Source: Hyphomicrobiaceae bacterium (GTDB taxonomy: Bacteria > Pseudomonadota > Alphaproteobacteria > Rhizobiales > Hyphomicrobiaceae). Taken from it: 64,000 nt of DNA. The position numbers and the translations under genes were made by a program. How positions within the stretch are numbered: the first letter of the stretch is position 1; each line of letters opens with the position of its first letter. Of the stretch, positions 7,728 through 17,886 are shown in pieces. Where the stretch lies: NCBI GenBank assembly GCA_022844275.1, contig JALHMB010000004.1, positions 124,001 to 188,000 of the forward strand, written 5' to 3'. Under the pieces are notes generated by a model that saw only the letters and a program-made list of their open reading frames with translations, was not told the origin of the DNA and searched no databases.

Positions 7728-9239
7728 TCAGAACTTCTGATTGTACTCGCCGACCTCGGGGAACTTACGCAGTCGCCCGTCAATGTCCGCGAAGATGGCG
7801 CGCTGAGCCGCTTCGGAGGTCGGACTTTCAACGACCACGACCAGCTCGGGCTTGTTGGATGACGCGCGCACGAGACCCCAGGTGCCGTCCTCGAGCACGA
7901 CGCGCACGCCGTTCACGGTGATGAGGTCACGGATGGATTGGCCGGCAACCTTCTCGCCTTTCGCGGCGGCGTCCTGGTAGGCCTTTACGATCTGATCGAC
8001 GATGCCGTACTTCTTCTCGTCGTCGCAGTGGGGCGACATGGTCGGCGACTGCCACGTCTTCGGCAGGTCGCGCTCGAGATCGGCCATGGTTTTGCCGGGG
8101 CTGCGATCGAGCATGTCGCACACGGCCAGTGCCGCGACGAGGCCATCGTCGTAGCCGCGCCCGAGCGGCGGCTGGAAGAAGAAGTGGCCTGACTTCTCGA
8201 AGCCGACGAGCGCCTTCTGCTCGTGCGTGTAGCGCTTCATGTAGGAGTGGCCGGTCTTCCAGTAGAGCGCCTTCGCGCCGTTCTTCTGGAGGACGGGGTC
8301 GGTCAAGAACAGACCCGTCGATTTGACGTCCGCGACGAAGACCGCATTCGGATGCAGGGCAGAGAGGTCTCTGGCGAGCATGACGCCGACCTTATCGGCA
8401 AAAATTTCATGGCCCTCATTGTCGACGACGCCGCAACGGTCGCCGTCACCGTCGAAGCCGAGGCCCACATCCGCCTTGTGCTCGAGCACGGCCGCGCTCA
8501 TGGCGTGCAGCATTTCGAGGTCTTCGGGGTTCGGATTGTAGCGGGGGAACGTGTAGTCGAGATTGCAGTCGAGCGGCACCACCTCGCAGCCGACGGCCTC
8601 CAGAACCTTTGGCGCGAAGGCACCAGCCGTGCCATTGCCACACGCGCACACGACCTTTAGCTTGCGCTTGAGCTTCGGTCGGTTCGAGAGCGCTTTCATG
8701 TAGCGCTCGGCCATGTCGGGCACGAAGATATAGCGGCCGCCGCCCGGCGCCTCGTACGCGCCGTTGAGCACGATGTCTTTCAACTCGCTCATGTCGTCGG
8801 GGCCGAATGTGAGCGGCCGCGCGAGGCCCATCTTGATGCCGGTCCAGCCATTGTCGTTGTGGCTCGCCGTGACCATGGCAACGCCCGGCACGTCCAGCTC
8901 GAACTGCGCGAAGTACGCCATGGGCGAGAGCGCGAGGCCGATGTCGTGTACCTCGGCGCCGCCGGCGAGCAGTCCGTTGATGACCGCCTGCTTCACCGAA
9001 GCGGAGTACGAGCGGTAGTCATGGCCGGTGACGATGCGCAGCGGCACACCCCGGCGGCGGAACAGCGCCGCAACGCCGAGCCCGATGGCATTGAGCCCCA
9101 TGAGATTGATCTCATTGGGGAAGAGCCAGCGCGCATCGTACTCGCGAAAGCCGGTTGGCTTGACGAGAGGAAGCGTCTCGAACTCCAGCGTGTTGGGCTT
9201 CAGATCGGGGCGGGGCTTTGGCAGCATCATGCGAGTCAT
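7728..9239 (-). CDS. Phosphomannomutase/phosphoglucomutase
   Basis: The enzyme moves phosphate between C1 and C6 of mannose or glucose phosphates, feeding sugar nucleotides for polysaccharide or lipopolysaccharide. The 503-residue alpha-D-phosphohexomutase shows the active-site serine loop VTASHNDNGWTG at about residues 128-139, the metal-binding GFDGDGDRCGVV at about 257-268, a sugar-specificity loop GFEKSGHFF, and the C-terminal phosphate-binding RASSNKPELVV. AAGGAT precedes both the ATG at 9239 and a second one at 9230, so the start is uncertain by three codons. It appears to be a single-gene unit. Substrate preference cannot be read from sequence. Confidence 0.92.
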   Translation of the reverse strand: MTRMMLPKPRPDLKPNTLEFETLPLVKPTGFREYDARWLFPNEINLMGLNAIGLGVAALFRRRGVPLRIVTGHDYRSYSASVKQAVINGLLAGGAEVHDIGLALSPMAYFAQFELDVPGVAMVTASHNDNGWTGIKMGLARPLTFGPDDMSELKDIVLNGAYEAPGGGRYIFVPDMAERYMKALSNRPKLKRKLKVVCACGNGTAGAFAPKVLEAVGCEVVPLDCNLDYTFPRYNPNPEDLEMLHAMSAAVLEHKADVGLGFDGDGDRCGVVDNEGHEIFADKVGVMLARDLSALHPNAVFVADVKSTGLFLTDPVLQKNGAKALYWKTGHSYMKRYTHEQKALVGFEKSGHFFFQPPLGRGYDDGLVAALAVCDMLDRSPGKTMADLERDLPKTWQSPTMSPHCDDEKKYGIVDQIVKAYQDAAAKGEKVAGQSIRDLITVNGVRVVLEDGTWGLVRASSNKPELVVVVESPTSEAAQRAIFADIDGRLRKFPEVGEYNQKF

Positions 9240-9433
9240 ATCCTTATCGGGGCGCGGGCGGCCGTCTGATCACACGCCCCGGCTCCCGGCGGGCAATTAG
9301 GCGATCTTGTGTGAATGCCGAATGTATAGAATAGGTTTCAGACGGATCGATGGCGCCGTTTGACCCTATAAGTCAAGGCGTTGCATATCATCAATTGGGC
9401 GCAGGGAGTGCTAGAGGCTTGCCGGGTCTTTGG

Positions 9434-10753
9434 CTAGCGCCCGTAAAGCATCTCGGGAAGCCATAGCGCGATCGACGGGAATAGGATGATCAGCACCAGC
9501 GCAAGGAGCTGAAGGCCCATGAACTGCATCATGCCTTTATAGATGTCCGTCAGCGACCATTGGGGGACCACGCCCTTGATGAAATAGGCGGAGAGGGCGA
9601 CCGGCGGCGACAGCCACGCGGTCTGCAGGTTCACGGCGACCAAGATGCCGAACCACGTCTTTTCAAAGCCAAGTTTGTCGATCAGCGGAAGCAGAAACGG
9701 CACCACGATGAGCACGATCGGGACCCACTCGAGCGGCCAGCCCAGAAGGAAGATGAGTGCCATCAGGATGGCGAGGATCACGTAGCGGTTGAGCTCGAGT
9801 TGGAGGAGGCCTTCGGTCAACATGGCCGGCGTACCGAGGCGAGCGAAAACGGCGCCGAAAAAGTTCGATGCGGCCACCAGAAACAAGATCAGCACCGAGA
9901 TCTCGAGTGTCTTGATGAGAGAGTCGGCAAAGTTGCGCCACGTGAGGCGCCGGTAGAGCACCGCGAGCACGAGAGCGCCGAATGCGCCGAAGCCAGCCCC
10001 TTCGGTCGGCGTCGCGAGACCGAAGATGATACTGCCGAGCGCCGCCATGACCAGCGCCGCCGGCGGCACCAGACCTGCGAAGAAATCGATCCATACCTCG
10101 CGCATGCTCTTGGCGCGCAACTCCTCGGGGAGCGGCGGTCCGAGCGCCGGATTGATCCAGCAGCGGATCATGGCATATCCGGTGAACAGCACGGCCAGGA
10201 GCAGGCCCGGAATGATCGCGGCAGCGAAGAGCGTCGTCACCGGCACTTCGAGGACCGGCCCCATGACGACCAGCATGATGCTCGGCGGGATGAGGATACC
10301 GAGCGTGCCGCCGGCCGCGATCAGGCCGGACGAAAGCTGGACGTCGTAGCCCGAGCGGATCATGGGCTTGCCGGCCATGATGCCGAGGATCGTTACCGAG
10401 GCGCCGACGATGCCTGTTGCCGCGGCAAAGATCGTCGCGACGAACATGACCGCGAGATAGAGCGATCCACGTACATTTGCGAGTAGCTTCTGGACGCTGT
10501 CGAACAGACGTTCCATCAGGTTCGCCTGCTCCATCATCACGCCCATGAAGATGAAGAGGGGGACCGCCGCCAGCGTCTGCTCCATCATCGAGGCGTTGAA
10601 CTGGAGGGTCAGCAGGTAGAACACCAGCGGCCCGAAGCCCCAGTACCCGAAGACGATTCCCAGAAATAGAAGCGTGAAGGAGATCGGGAAGCCGATGAAG
10701 ATGGCGAACAGCATCGCCCCGACCATGAGAAGTCCGATGATCTCGGGGCTCAT
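9434..10753 (-). CDS. TRAP transporter large permease (DctM family)
   Basis: This is the ion-coupled translocation subunit of a TRAP importer, which takes up organic acids with help from a periplasmic binding protein. The 439-residue product is almost wholly hydrophobic, with roughly a dozen membrane spans, and shows family features such as PLFIFMGVMMEQ, AATGIVGASVTILGIMAG, GGTLGILIPPSIMLVVMG and LATPTEGAGFGAFGAL. The ATG at 10753 overlaps the stop of the small permease (ATGA). It is last of three genes in a dctP-dctQ-dctM order. Confidence 0.95.
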   Translation of the reverse strand: MSPEIIGLLMVGAMLFAIFIGFPISFTLLFLGIVFGYWGFGPLVFYLLTLQFNASMMEQTLAAVPLFIFMGVMMEQANLMERLFDSVQKLLANVRGSLYLAVMFVATIFAAATGIVGASVTILGIMAGKPMIRSGYDVQLSSGLIAAGGTLGILIPPSIMLVVMGPVLEVPVTTLFAAAIIPGLLLAVLFTGYAMIRCWINPALGPPLPEELRAKSMREVWIDFFAGLVPPAALVMAALGSIIFGLATPTEGAGFGAFGALVLAVLYRRLTWRNFADSLIKTLEISVLILFLVAASNFFGAVFARLGTPAMLTEGLLQLELNRYVILAILMALIFLLGWPLEWVPIVLIVVPFLLPLIDKLGFEKTWFGILVAVNLQTAWLSPPVALSAYFIKGVVPQWSLTDIYKGMMQFMGLQLLALVLIILFPSIALWLPEMLYGR

Positions 10754-11361
10754 TCGTGCGGCCACTTTCCGGTTTTCGCCGCGTAGGCGGCCCTGAAGGT
10801 CTCCGCGATACCCTGCAGTGTCAGCAGCGCTATCCCGATCGGAAGGGCCATGCGCACGGGGCCGAGCAAGGGCGCCCAGGCCGTGTCCATGCCGCGCTCG
10901 CCGCGAATGAGCGAGGTAAGTGCCCAGTCACTGCATACCCACAGCAGGATCAGCATCGTCGGAAAGAAGAAAACGATGTAGAGCACGAGGTCGACCGTGC
11001 CCTGCGTCTTGGTCGACCAGGTCCGATAGAGAAAGTCGGAGCGTATGTGGACGCCCTTGGAGAGCGCATATCCCGCGCCGAGCACGAACATGGCGCCGTA
11101 GAGGAAGCGGCTCATGTCGTACGCCCACACGGTCGGCGCAGTGAACGCATAGCGCGCCGTGACCTCGTACATCATCGTGAAAATCAGCGGCACGGTCAGC
11201 CAGGAGAACAGGCGGCCGGCCCACAGGTTGAGGGTGTCGATCGCGATGATCGTACCAACCATCCAGCGCGGCATGTCGTCTGGCATCGCCGCGCCTGCCT
11301 CGCGACGGCCAGCGATAAGCTCGTCGGTCAGCTCCGGCGTCTGCTCTGGTCCGTTGGACAT
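10750..11361 (-). CDS. TRAP transporter small permease (DctQ family)
   Basis: The DctQ subunit pairs with DctM in the membrane of TRAP importers. The 203-residue product has four predicted membrane helices: GTIIAIDTLNLWAGRLFSWL, FTMMYEVTARYAF, FLYGAMFVLGAGYAL and a C-terminal pair, with DFLYRTW between as in the family. A soluble N-terminal tail of about 30 residues precedes the first helix. It is coupled to dctM by ATGA and lies 97 bases after the binding-protein gene. Confidence 0.92.
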   Translation of the reverse strand: MSNGPEQTPELTDELIAGRREAGAAMPDDMPRWMVGTIIAIDTLNLWAGRLFSWLTVPLIFTMMYEVTARYAFTAPTVWAYDMSRFLYGAMFVLGAGYALSKGVHIRSDFLYRTWSTKTQGTVDLVLYIVFFFPTMLILLWVCSDWALTSLIRGERGMDTAWAPLLGPVRMALPIGIALLTLQGIAETFRAAYAAKTGKWPHE

Positions 11362-11458
11362 TCAACCGCCCCCCATGCGCGCCGCTTGGTTTATGGCGCA
11401 CACTCGCCTGCTCATGGCGTCGTGCCGGCCGCAGTGACGTCCGCGGCCGGCTTCTTAG

Positions 11459-12580
11459 CTATTTCTTCTCGAGGGTAGCGGCATAGGCGCCGGTGATGCC
11501 CGCGTTGGCTTTCTGAGCGCGGGCCCAGAACGGGATCGCGACATCGGCGAACGACCGCTGGCTGTCCCACACCTTCTTGAAGAACGGGTTCTCCGACGCG
11601 TGCTTCTCGAAGGCCTTTCTCGCGGCCTCGCCGTACTCCTTGAAGTAGGCCTCGGGCGTCGCGTGGAGCTGCACGCCGTGCTTCTCGGTCAGCTCCTTGA
11701 GGGCCTTGCCGTTCTCCGAGATGCGATAGGAGTGCGCTTTGAGCAGCGCGGCATTGGCGGCAACTTCCATGGCCTTCTGCTGGTGCGGGGACATCTTCTT
11801 CCAGACGTCGCCGTTGAGATACATGTCGGCATTGACGACATTCTGGTGCAGGCCTTCGAGATAGTAGTGCTTCAGCACCTTCTGGAAGCCGAAGACCATG
11901 TCGGGCTTCGGGCAGCACCATTCGGCGGCATCGATCACGCCTTTCTCGAGCGCCGGCAGAATATCACCGCCGCCCATGGCGACGGATGCGACGCCGATGT
12001 CGCGATAGATCTGGCCGGGGATGCCGGGCGGCGTGCGGAAGCGCAGCTTCCTGAAGTCCGCCATGTCCTTGATCGGTGCCTTGAACCAGCCGAGCGCCTC
12101 CGGCCCGACGGGTTGGAGCATGAAGCCTTTGACGTTGACCTTCATCTCCTTCCAGAGCTCGTCATAGAGCTCTTTGCCGCCGCCGTACTGATACCAGGCG
12201 AGCCACGCGAGATTGTCGAGCCCGACGCCGGACCCTGCAGCGGGCGAGCCGAACAGCGTTGCCGCCGGATGCTTGCCCGACCAGTAGTGCGTCCACGCGA
12301 AGCCCGCCTCGATCAGGCCCTTGTCGACGGCATCGAGTGTGTCGTTGACCGCCACGACCGCACCGGCCGGCAGAACTTCCATGGTGATGGTGTTGTTCGT
12401 CAGCGCGGCGACATCCGCAGCGAAGTCCTTGAGCATCGTGACTTCGTCCGCCGAGGTCGGGATGACCGACTGGATGCGGATCTTGATGGGCTTGTCCTGC
12501 GCGAGGACGGCTGGCGCAAAAGCCATGCTGCCGAGAGCGAGCGCGCACGCAGTCCCGACCGCCCAATTGCGGATCGACAT
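11459..12580 (-). CDS. TRAP transporter substrate-binding protein (DctP family)
   Basis: This periplasmic protein captures the ligand for the TRAP permease. It has a signal peptide of about 28 residues ending VLAQ, then a two-lobed DctP fold with IRIQSVIPTSADE at the mature start, GLIEAGFAWTHYWSGK, the family motif region RTPPGIPGQIYRDIG (with the Arg that usually contacts the ligand carboxylate) and ALEKGVIDAAEWCCPKPD. The WCCPKPD stretch suggests the subgroup that binds alpha-keto or aromatic acids, but the ligand is not certain. GGAGG sits at better spacing for the ATG at 12580 than for one at 12586. Confidence 0.93.
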   Translation of the reverse strand: MSIRNWAVGTACALALGSMAFAPAVLAQDKPIKIRIQSVIPTSADEVTMLKDFAADVAALTNNTITMEVLPAGAVVAVNDTLDAVDKGLIEAGFAWTHYWSGKHPAATLFGSPAAGSGVGLDNLAWLAWYQYGGGKELYDELWKEMKVNVKGFMLQPVGPEALGWFKAPIKDMADFRKLRFRTPPGIPGQIYRDIGVASVAMGGGDILPALEKGVIDAAEWCCPKPDMVFGFQKVLKHYYLEGLHQNVVNADMYLNGDVWKKMSPHQQKAMEVAANAALLKAHSYRISENGKALKELTEKHGVQLHATPEAYFKEYGEAARKAFEKHASENPFFKKVWDSQRSFADVAIPFWARAQKANAGITGAYAATLEKK

Positions 12581-12880
12581 AGGCATTACCTCCCTGCTTT
12601 GCGCACGGCCGGCATTCTCGAGGAGCCGGCTCTTTCATGCGCGATCATTTGTTTCCGCGTCGGGACCTTCCGGGTAGGAAGGTCTGCGATGCGAGAAGAA
12701 AGGTCTCATTATTTCGATAGTCGATCAAGGCTGCTTCTGCGGCCGGAGAAGATCGTCAGCCTTGTGCAGCGCAGCATACGCAGTCGCGAACTCGTCGCAC
12801 GCATACTATACGGCTCGCGACGCGGCTGCGCGGAAAGCCTTTCGATACAGGCGCTTCTGTGTCTCGCCCGGTGTGTCGCG
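12581..12880. other. Non-coding gap between dctP and the gap terminator
   Basis: About 300 bases with no convincing gene. The one structure I see is a small hairpin, GACCTTCC (12663-12670) pairing with GGAAGGTC (12676-12683) around a 5-base loop, roughly 80 bases upstream of dctP; it could be part of the dctP promoter or leader. Open frames here lack ribosome sites and family resemblance. Confidence 0.5.
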
Positions 12881-12921
12881 CAAAAGAAAAACGTGCGGCC
12901 GCCCAGGGACGATCGCACGTT
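12881..12921 (-). terminator. Intrinsic terminator after gap
   Basis: On the minus strand, 41 bases past the gap stop codon, AACGTGCG pairs with CGCACGTT (12914-12921 with 12890-12897), with GC-rich pairing possible inside the loop, and is followed by TTTCTTTTG. The stem plus T-rich tail is a standard Rho-independent terminator in the right place and strand. Confidence 0.82.
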
Positions 12922-12961
12922 GAATGGAAACTCAGCGAATTTCGATTTCAGAAGATAATCG

Positions 12962-13972
12962 TTAGATCAGCTTCCCGAGCGCAACCGCCGTATCGCTCAT
13001 GCGGTTCGAAAAGCCCCACTCGTTGTCGTACCAGGTGAGGATACGCACGAGCGTGCCGTCCATGACCTTCGTCTGATCGAGTGCGAAGGTCGAGGAATGC
13101 GGGTCGTGATTGAAGTCGATGGAGACGTTCGGTTCGCTCGTCACCGCGAGAATGCCCTTCAGCGGACCCTTGGCGGCTGCGGCCTGTATGGCCTCGTTGA
13201 TCTCCTTCACGGTCGTCGCGCGCTTGGCGACGAACTTCAGGTCGACGACGGACACGTTCGGCGTCGGCACGCGGATGGAGACGCCATCAAGCTTGCCATT
13301 GAGCTCGGGCAGCACGAGACCGACGGCCTTCGCGGCACCTGTCGAGGTCGGGATCATCGACAGCGCTGCGGCGCGGGCGCGGTAGAGATCCTTGTGCATG
13401 GTATCGAGCGTCGGCTGATCGCCCGTGTAGGCGTGGATCGTCGTCATGAAGCCCTTTTCGATGCCGACGGCATCGTTCAGCACCTTGACGACTGGGGCCA
13501 GACAGTTTGTCGTGCACGAGGCATTCGAGATGACGAGGTGGTCCTTGGTCAGCTTGTCGTGGTTCACGCCATAGACGACGGTGAGGTCGGCGTTGTCGGC
13601 GGGCGCGGAGACGATCACGCGTTTGGCGCCGGCCGTGAGATGCGCCGAGGCCTTGTCCTTCGACGTGAAGATGCCCGTGCACTCCATCGCGATCTCGACG
13701 CCGAGATCCTTGTGCGGCAGCTCGGCCGGATTGCGCACGGCCGTCACCTTGATGGGGCCCGTACCGACATCGATCGTGTCGCCGGAAACCTTCACCTCAC
13801 CGGGAAAGCGCCCGTGTACGCTATCGAAGCGCATGAGGTGGGCATTCGTCTCGACTGGGCCGAGGTCGTTGATCGCGACGACCTGGATGTCCTTGCGGCC
13901 GCTCTCGACGATGGCCCGCAGAACATTGCGCCCGATGCGTCCGAATCCGTTGATTGCGACTTTTACGGCCAT
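12962..13972 (-). CDS. gap: Glyceraldehyde-3-phosphate dehydrogenase (NAD-dependent type)
   Basis: The enzyme oxidises glyceraldehyde 3-phosphate to 1,3-bisphosphoglycerate in glycolysis and runs in reverse in gluconeogenesis. The 336-residue product has the Rossmann loop [14 protein letters not shown] at the start, the catalytic Cys153 in [12 protein letters not shown], the HAYTGDQ catalytic-His region, and [12 protein letters not shown], with [12 protein letters not shown] near the end. AINDL at residues 33-37 fits NAD-preferring enzymes. Here gap stands alone, without pgk or tkt next to it. Confidence 0.97.
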   Translation of the reverse strand: MAVKVAINGFGRIGRNVLRAIVESGRKDIQVVAINDLGPVETNAHLMRFDSVHGRFPGEVKVSGDTIDVGTGPIKVTAVRNPAELPHKDLGVEIAMECTGIFTSKDKASAHLTAGAKRVIVSAPADNADLTVVYGVNHDKLTKDHLVISNASCTTNCLAPVVKVLNDAVGIEKGFMTTIHAYTGDQPTLDTMHKDLYRARAAALSMIPTSTGAAKAVGLVLPELNGKLDGVSIRVPTPNVSVVDLKFVAKRATTVKEINEAIQAAAAKGPLKGILAVTSEPNVSIDFNHDPHSSTFALDQTKVMDGTLVRILTWYDNEWGFSNRMSDTAVALGKLI

Positions 13973-14251
13973 GGAGTCCTCCAGTTACGGCGAAGATCGA
14001 AGGGAGATCGGCGGCCTCGCGGCGCCGGTCGGATGCTGGGTCAGCCTGCTGCGCAATGGCGGCGGGAAAATGCCGGAAAAGCGCTTCCAATTGCGCGGCG
14101 ATGTTGGCCGCAGCCATACCCCGAACGCCTGCGTGCAGGCAAGGCTACTGCCGGCAGAGCCCTATTCCTTGGTTGATGAACGCACCCGGAACGGCGTGGT
14201 TGCGCTTTCTGTAGGGGGCACAACCCTCTTTGCAGTCCCGAAATGGCTCGA

Positions 14252-15871
14252 CTAACCCAATTGCCTCAGCACGAAGCGCTGGATTTTGCCGCTTGGCGTC
14301 TTGGGCAGCTCGGTCAGATAGGCGATCTCGCGCGGGAAGGCATGGGTCGCGAGCCGGCGGCGCACGTGCTCCTGCAGCTCCGCCGTCAGCTCCGACGAGC
14401 CGCTTCGCCCGGCTTTCAGCACGATGAAGGCCTTCACGATCTCGGTGCGCTCGGGATCGGGTTTGCCGATGACGCCGACCTCGGCCACGGCCGGATGCTC
14501 GATAAGCGCGCTTTCGACGTCGAAGGGACCGATGCGGTAGCCGGACGACGTGATGATATCGTCGCTGCGTCCGACGAAGAAGAAGTGGCCGCCCGCGTCG
14601 CGCATCATGGTATCGCCGGTGAGATACCACTTGCCCTGGATGGCGGGCGTCTCCGCGCGCCAGTAGCCTTTGAAGGTATTGAGCGGCGATCGGCTCATGT
14701 CGACGGCGAGAATGCCGGGCGTGCCGGTCGGCGCGGGCCTAAGATCCTCACCAAGTACTTCGAGATGGAAGCCCGGCATGGCCTGACCGGCCGAACTTTC
14801 CTTTTCGGAATGCCGGAGCGCGTGGTGATTGTTGACCAGCATGGCCGTCTCGGTTTGGCCGTAGTGGTCCTTCAGCGGCACATCGAGGGCGGACTTGGCC
14901 CAACGCGCGACTTCAGGATTGAGGGGCTCGCCCGCGCTTGATGCGACGCGGAGTGTGCCGGCTGCGACCTTAGCTGCTTCCGGTCCCGCAGCCATGAGCA
15001 GTCGATACGCCGTCGGTGCGCCGGCGAAATTCGTGATGGCGAGATCGCGCACGATGCGCACGGTCGCCTCCACAGTGAAGCCACCCTCGTAGAATGTGGT
15101 GGTATGGCCGAGCAGGAGGGGGCCGATCAGCGCATAGAGCATTCCATAGGCCCAGCCGGGATCGGCAATGTTCCAGTAGCGATCCTCGGGCCGAAGGTCG
15201 ATCGCGTCGCGCATGTAGACGCCGACCGGTAGTAGCATGGTGAGCGGATAGAGCACCGCCTTCGGTTTGCCCGTTGTGCCTGAGGTGTAGAGTAGCACGA
15301 ACGGGTCCTCGCCCTTGAGCGTGACTGGAGGCAAGCCAGTCGGCTCGTCCGCAAGAATGCGTGGCAGCGTTCCCGGCGTAACGCCCGTGCGGTCGACCTC
15401 GATAACCGGCGGACAGTCCGCGACGTCATCGAGCTTCGAGCGGTTCGCCCGGTCGGTGATGACGAGCCTGGCGCCGCTGCCACTGTCGCCGGCAATGCGC
15501 GCTTCGATCGCCTTGGGACCGAACGCCGTGAAGAGCGGCTGGTAGACGGCGCCCACCCGCCACGCGCCGAGCACGACCGTCAGCAGCTCGGGAATGCGCG
15601 GCAGGAGACCGGCGACGATGTCGCCCTTGCCGATGCCCTGCCTCTTGAGGAGGCTTGCGAAGCGTTCGGAGTCCGCCTTCAGCGCCGCAAAAGTGACGGT
15701 CTCGCGCTGCATGTCGCGGCCGATCCATTCGAGCGCGACGTGACTGCCCAATGCCCAGCGGTCGCAGCACTCCACCGCCGCATTGAGGCCCGTTCCGAGG
15801 CGGCCCTGCAGCAGGTCCTTCTCGGCTGATGCGACGGACATTTCCCGATGGGCCGTCTGGTAGTCGCGCAT
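14252..15871 (-). CDS. AMP-forming acyl-CoA synthetase
   Basis: The enzyme activates a carboxylic acid to its acyl-adenylate and then thioester. The 539-residue product shows the AMP-binding loop LLYTSGTTGKPKAV at about residues 192-205, HYGQTETAM near 335, YLTGDTMMRDAGGHFFFVGR near 415, and the C-terminal catalytic lysine in PKTPSGKIQR. The NIADPGWAYGMLYA and short-chain-like layout resembles acetyl-CoA or medium-chain synthetases. GGGAGG precedes the ATG at 15871. The gap from 13973 to 14251 upstream of gap and downstream of this gene holds nothing I recognise. Substrate chain length is not certain. Confidence 0.9.
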   Translation of the reverse strand: MRDYQTAHREMSVASAEKDLLQGRLGTGLNAAVECCDRWALGSHVALEWIGRDMQRETVTFAALKADSERFASLLKRQGIGKGDIVAGLLPRIPELLTVVLGAWRVGAVYQPLFTAFGPKAIEARIAGDSGSGARLVITDRANRSKLDDVADCPPVIEVDRTGVTPGTLPRILADEPTGLPPVTLKGEDPFVLLYTSGTTGKPKAVLYPLTMLLPVGVYMRDAIDLRPEDRYWNIADPGWAYGMLYALIGPLLLGHTTTFYEGGFTVEATVRIVRDLAITNFAGAPTAYRLLMAAGPEAAKVAAGTLRVASSAGEPLNPEVARWAKSALDVPLKDHYGQTETAMLVNNHHALRHSEKESSAGQAMPGFHLEVLGEDLRPAPTGTPGILAVDMSRSPLNTFKGYWRAETPAIQGKWYLTGDTMMRDAGGHFFFVGRSDDIITSSGYRIGPFDVESALIEHPAVAEVGVIGKPDPERTEIVKAFIVLKAGRSGSSELTAELQEHVRRRLATHAFPREIAYLTELPKTPSGKIQRFVLRQLG

Positions 15872-16078
15872 GGTTTCCTCCCGGGGAGATCAGGCCGGCT
15901 ATTCGCCGTGCAGGTTTGGGGAGAGCTTAGGCCTGGAGCCGCCGGGACGGAACCTCCATGGACATTTCGGCTTCAGCGCGCGCCGAACATTGACGCCACG
16001 CCCCCGCGTCCATAGGGTTCGCCACCTGTCCGAGGCCCCAGGGAGAGGGCGGCGCCTGCTGCGCTGCCGCACGCCGCC

Positions 16079-17710
16079 ATGAAAGTTCCGAACACCCATC
16101 ACGGGATCGATCCCGACGAGATCGCGGTCGCCCACGATTGCCGCGCTTGGCCCTTCGAGGAGGCGCGCCGGCTGATCGCCCGCCTGGACCGCCTCAAGCG
16201 CGCCCCGGAAGTTCCCGTACTGTTCGAGACAGGCTACGGCCCCTCGGGTCTGCCGCATATCGGCACATTCGGCGAGGTCGCGCGCACGAGCATGGTGCGC
16301 CATGCCTTCGAGGTGCTGACCGAGGGCCGCCGCAAGACCCGCCTCGTCTGTTTCTCGGATGACATGGACGGCCTGCGCAAGGTGCCCGGCAATGTGCCGA
16401 ACGGCGATCTGCTCATGGCAAATCTGGAGAAGCCGCTGACGAGCGTGCCCGATCCCTTCGGCACACACGAGAGTTTCGCCCATCACAACAACGCACGGCT
16501 CCGCGCCTTCCTCGACCAGTTCGGCTTCGAATACGAGTTCATGTCGGCGACGTCGACCTACAAGTCGGGCCTCATGGATGCGACGCTGCTGCTTATGCTC
16601 GAGGTCTATGACCAGGTCATGGACATCATCCTGCCGACGCTCGGACCGGAGCGCCGCGCAACCTACTCGCCTTTCCTGCCGATCTCACCGCGCACCGGCC
16701 GCGTGCTCCAGGTGCCGATGATCGAGCGCAATCCGAAGGCCGGCACGATCGTCTATGTCGATCCAGATACGGGCGAGAAGGTTGAGACCAAGGTCACAGG
16801 TGGCGCCGTCAAGTGCCAGTGGAAGGCGGACTGGGCACTCCGTTGGACGGCGCTCGGTGTCGACTACGAGATGGCAGGCAAGGATCTGATCGACTCGGTG
16901 ACGTTGTCGTCGAAGATCTGTCGGGCGCTCGGCGCTACGCCGCCAGAAGGCTTCAACTACGAGCTTTTCCTGGACGACAAGGGCCAGAAGATCTCCAAGA
17001 CCAAGGGCAATGGCCTTTCCATCGAGGAGTGGCTCACGTACGCAAGCCCGGAGAGCCTGTCGCTCTTCATGTATCAGAAGCCGAAGACGGCCAAGAGGCT
17101 GTACTTCGACGTGATCCCGCGCGCGGTCGACGAGTATCTGACGTTCCTCGCGAAGTATCCCGCGGAGGCGCCGAAGCAGCGGCTCGACAATCCCGTCTGG
17201 CACATCCACACGGGTCATCCGCCGGCTGCCGAGCTGCCGATCTCCTTCGCGCTGCTCCTGAATCTCGTCTCGGCCTCGAATGCGCACGACGCGGGCGTGC
17301 TCTGGGGCTTCATCAAGCGCCATGTCCCCGGCGCGAGCCCCGAGCGCTATCCGCTGCTCGACAAGCTCGTCGGTTATGCCGTGCGCTACTACGCGGACTT
17401 CGTGAAGCCGGAGAAGAAGTTTCGCGCGCCGACCGATGCCGAGACGGCAGCGCTGCTGGCGCTCGATGCCGCGCTTGCGGAGGCACCTGCCGATGCCGAT
17501 GCGGAGACTTTGCAGAATATTGTCTACGAGGCGGGCAAGGCCAGCGGCTACGACAAGGACACGCTCCGCGACTGGTTCCGCGCCATCTACGAGGTGCTGC
17601 TCGGCCAGTCGCAGGGGCCGCGCTTCGGCTCGTTCATCGCCCTCTACGGTATCCCCGAGACGCGTCGTCTGATAGCTGATGGCCTCGCGGGACGTCTTCG
17701 CGCGGCGTGA
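16079..17710 (+). CDS. lysK: Lysine--tRNA ligase, class I
   Basis: This enzyme charges tRNA-Lys. Unlike the usual class II LysRS it has the class I Rossmann fold: HIGH-like [13 protein letters not shown] at about residues 58-70 and KMSKS-like [12 protein letters not shown] at about 301-312. The 543-residue length and WPFEEAR opening match the archaeal-type LysK found in many alphaproteobacteria. The ATG at 16079 has no strong ribosome site, but the protein starts in the expected place. It is flanked by divergent acyl-CoA synthetase and a stress-protein gene and is probably transcribed alone. Confidence 0.95.
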   Translation: MKVPNTHHGIDPDEIAVAHDCRAWPFEEARRLIARLDRLKRAPEVPVLFETGYGPSGLPHIGTFGEVARTSMVRHAFEVLTEGRRKTRLVCFSDDMDGLRKVPGNVPNGDLLMANLEKPLTSVPDPFGTHESFAHHNNARLRAFLDQFGFEYEFMSATSTYKSGLMDATLLLMLEVYDQVMDIILPTLGPERRATYSPFLPISPRTGRVLQVPMIERNPKAGTIVYVDPDTGEKVETKVTGGAVKCQWKADWALRWTALGVDYEMAGKDLIDSVTLSSKICRALGATPPEGFNYELFLDDKGQKISKTKGNGLSIEEWLTYASPESLSLFMYQKPKTAKRLYFDVIPRAVDEYLTFLAKYPAEAPKQRLDNPVWHIHTGHPPAAELPISFALLLNLVSASNAHDAGVLWGFIKRHVPGASPERYPLLDKLVGYAVRYYADFVKPEKKFRAPTDAETAALLALDAALAEAPADADAETLQNIVYEAGKASGYDKDTLRDWFRAIYEVLLGQSQGPRFGSFIALYGIPETRRLIADGLAGRLRAA

Positions 17711-17886
17711 GTTGCGCGCAATCTCCCCTGCCCACATTCCTGATTATCGTGTTAGGCTCGGGTCATAAGCCCGGCGAACGGGCATCGATTCGTCCGTCGC
17801 TGGTGGGAACCGTTCCGGAGGGCTATGGGCGTCGGCATCGAGGCGACGAGCGTCTGCCTTGAGCCCGCGCGAAAAAAGGAGGGGCT

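Noticed and set aside
9560-10486. A 308-codon plus-strand frame over the TRAP large permease
   Set aside because: Very high Arg, Asp, Glu and His content and exact antisense position to a recognised permease mark it as a shadow.
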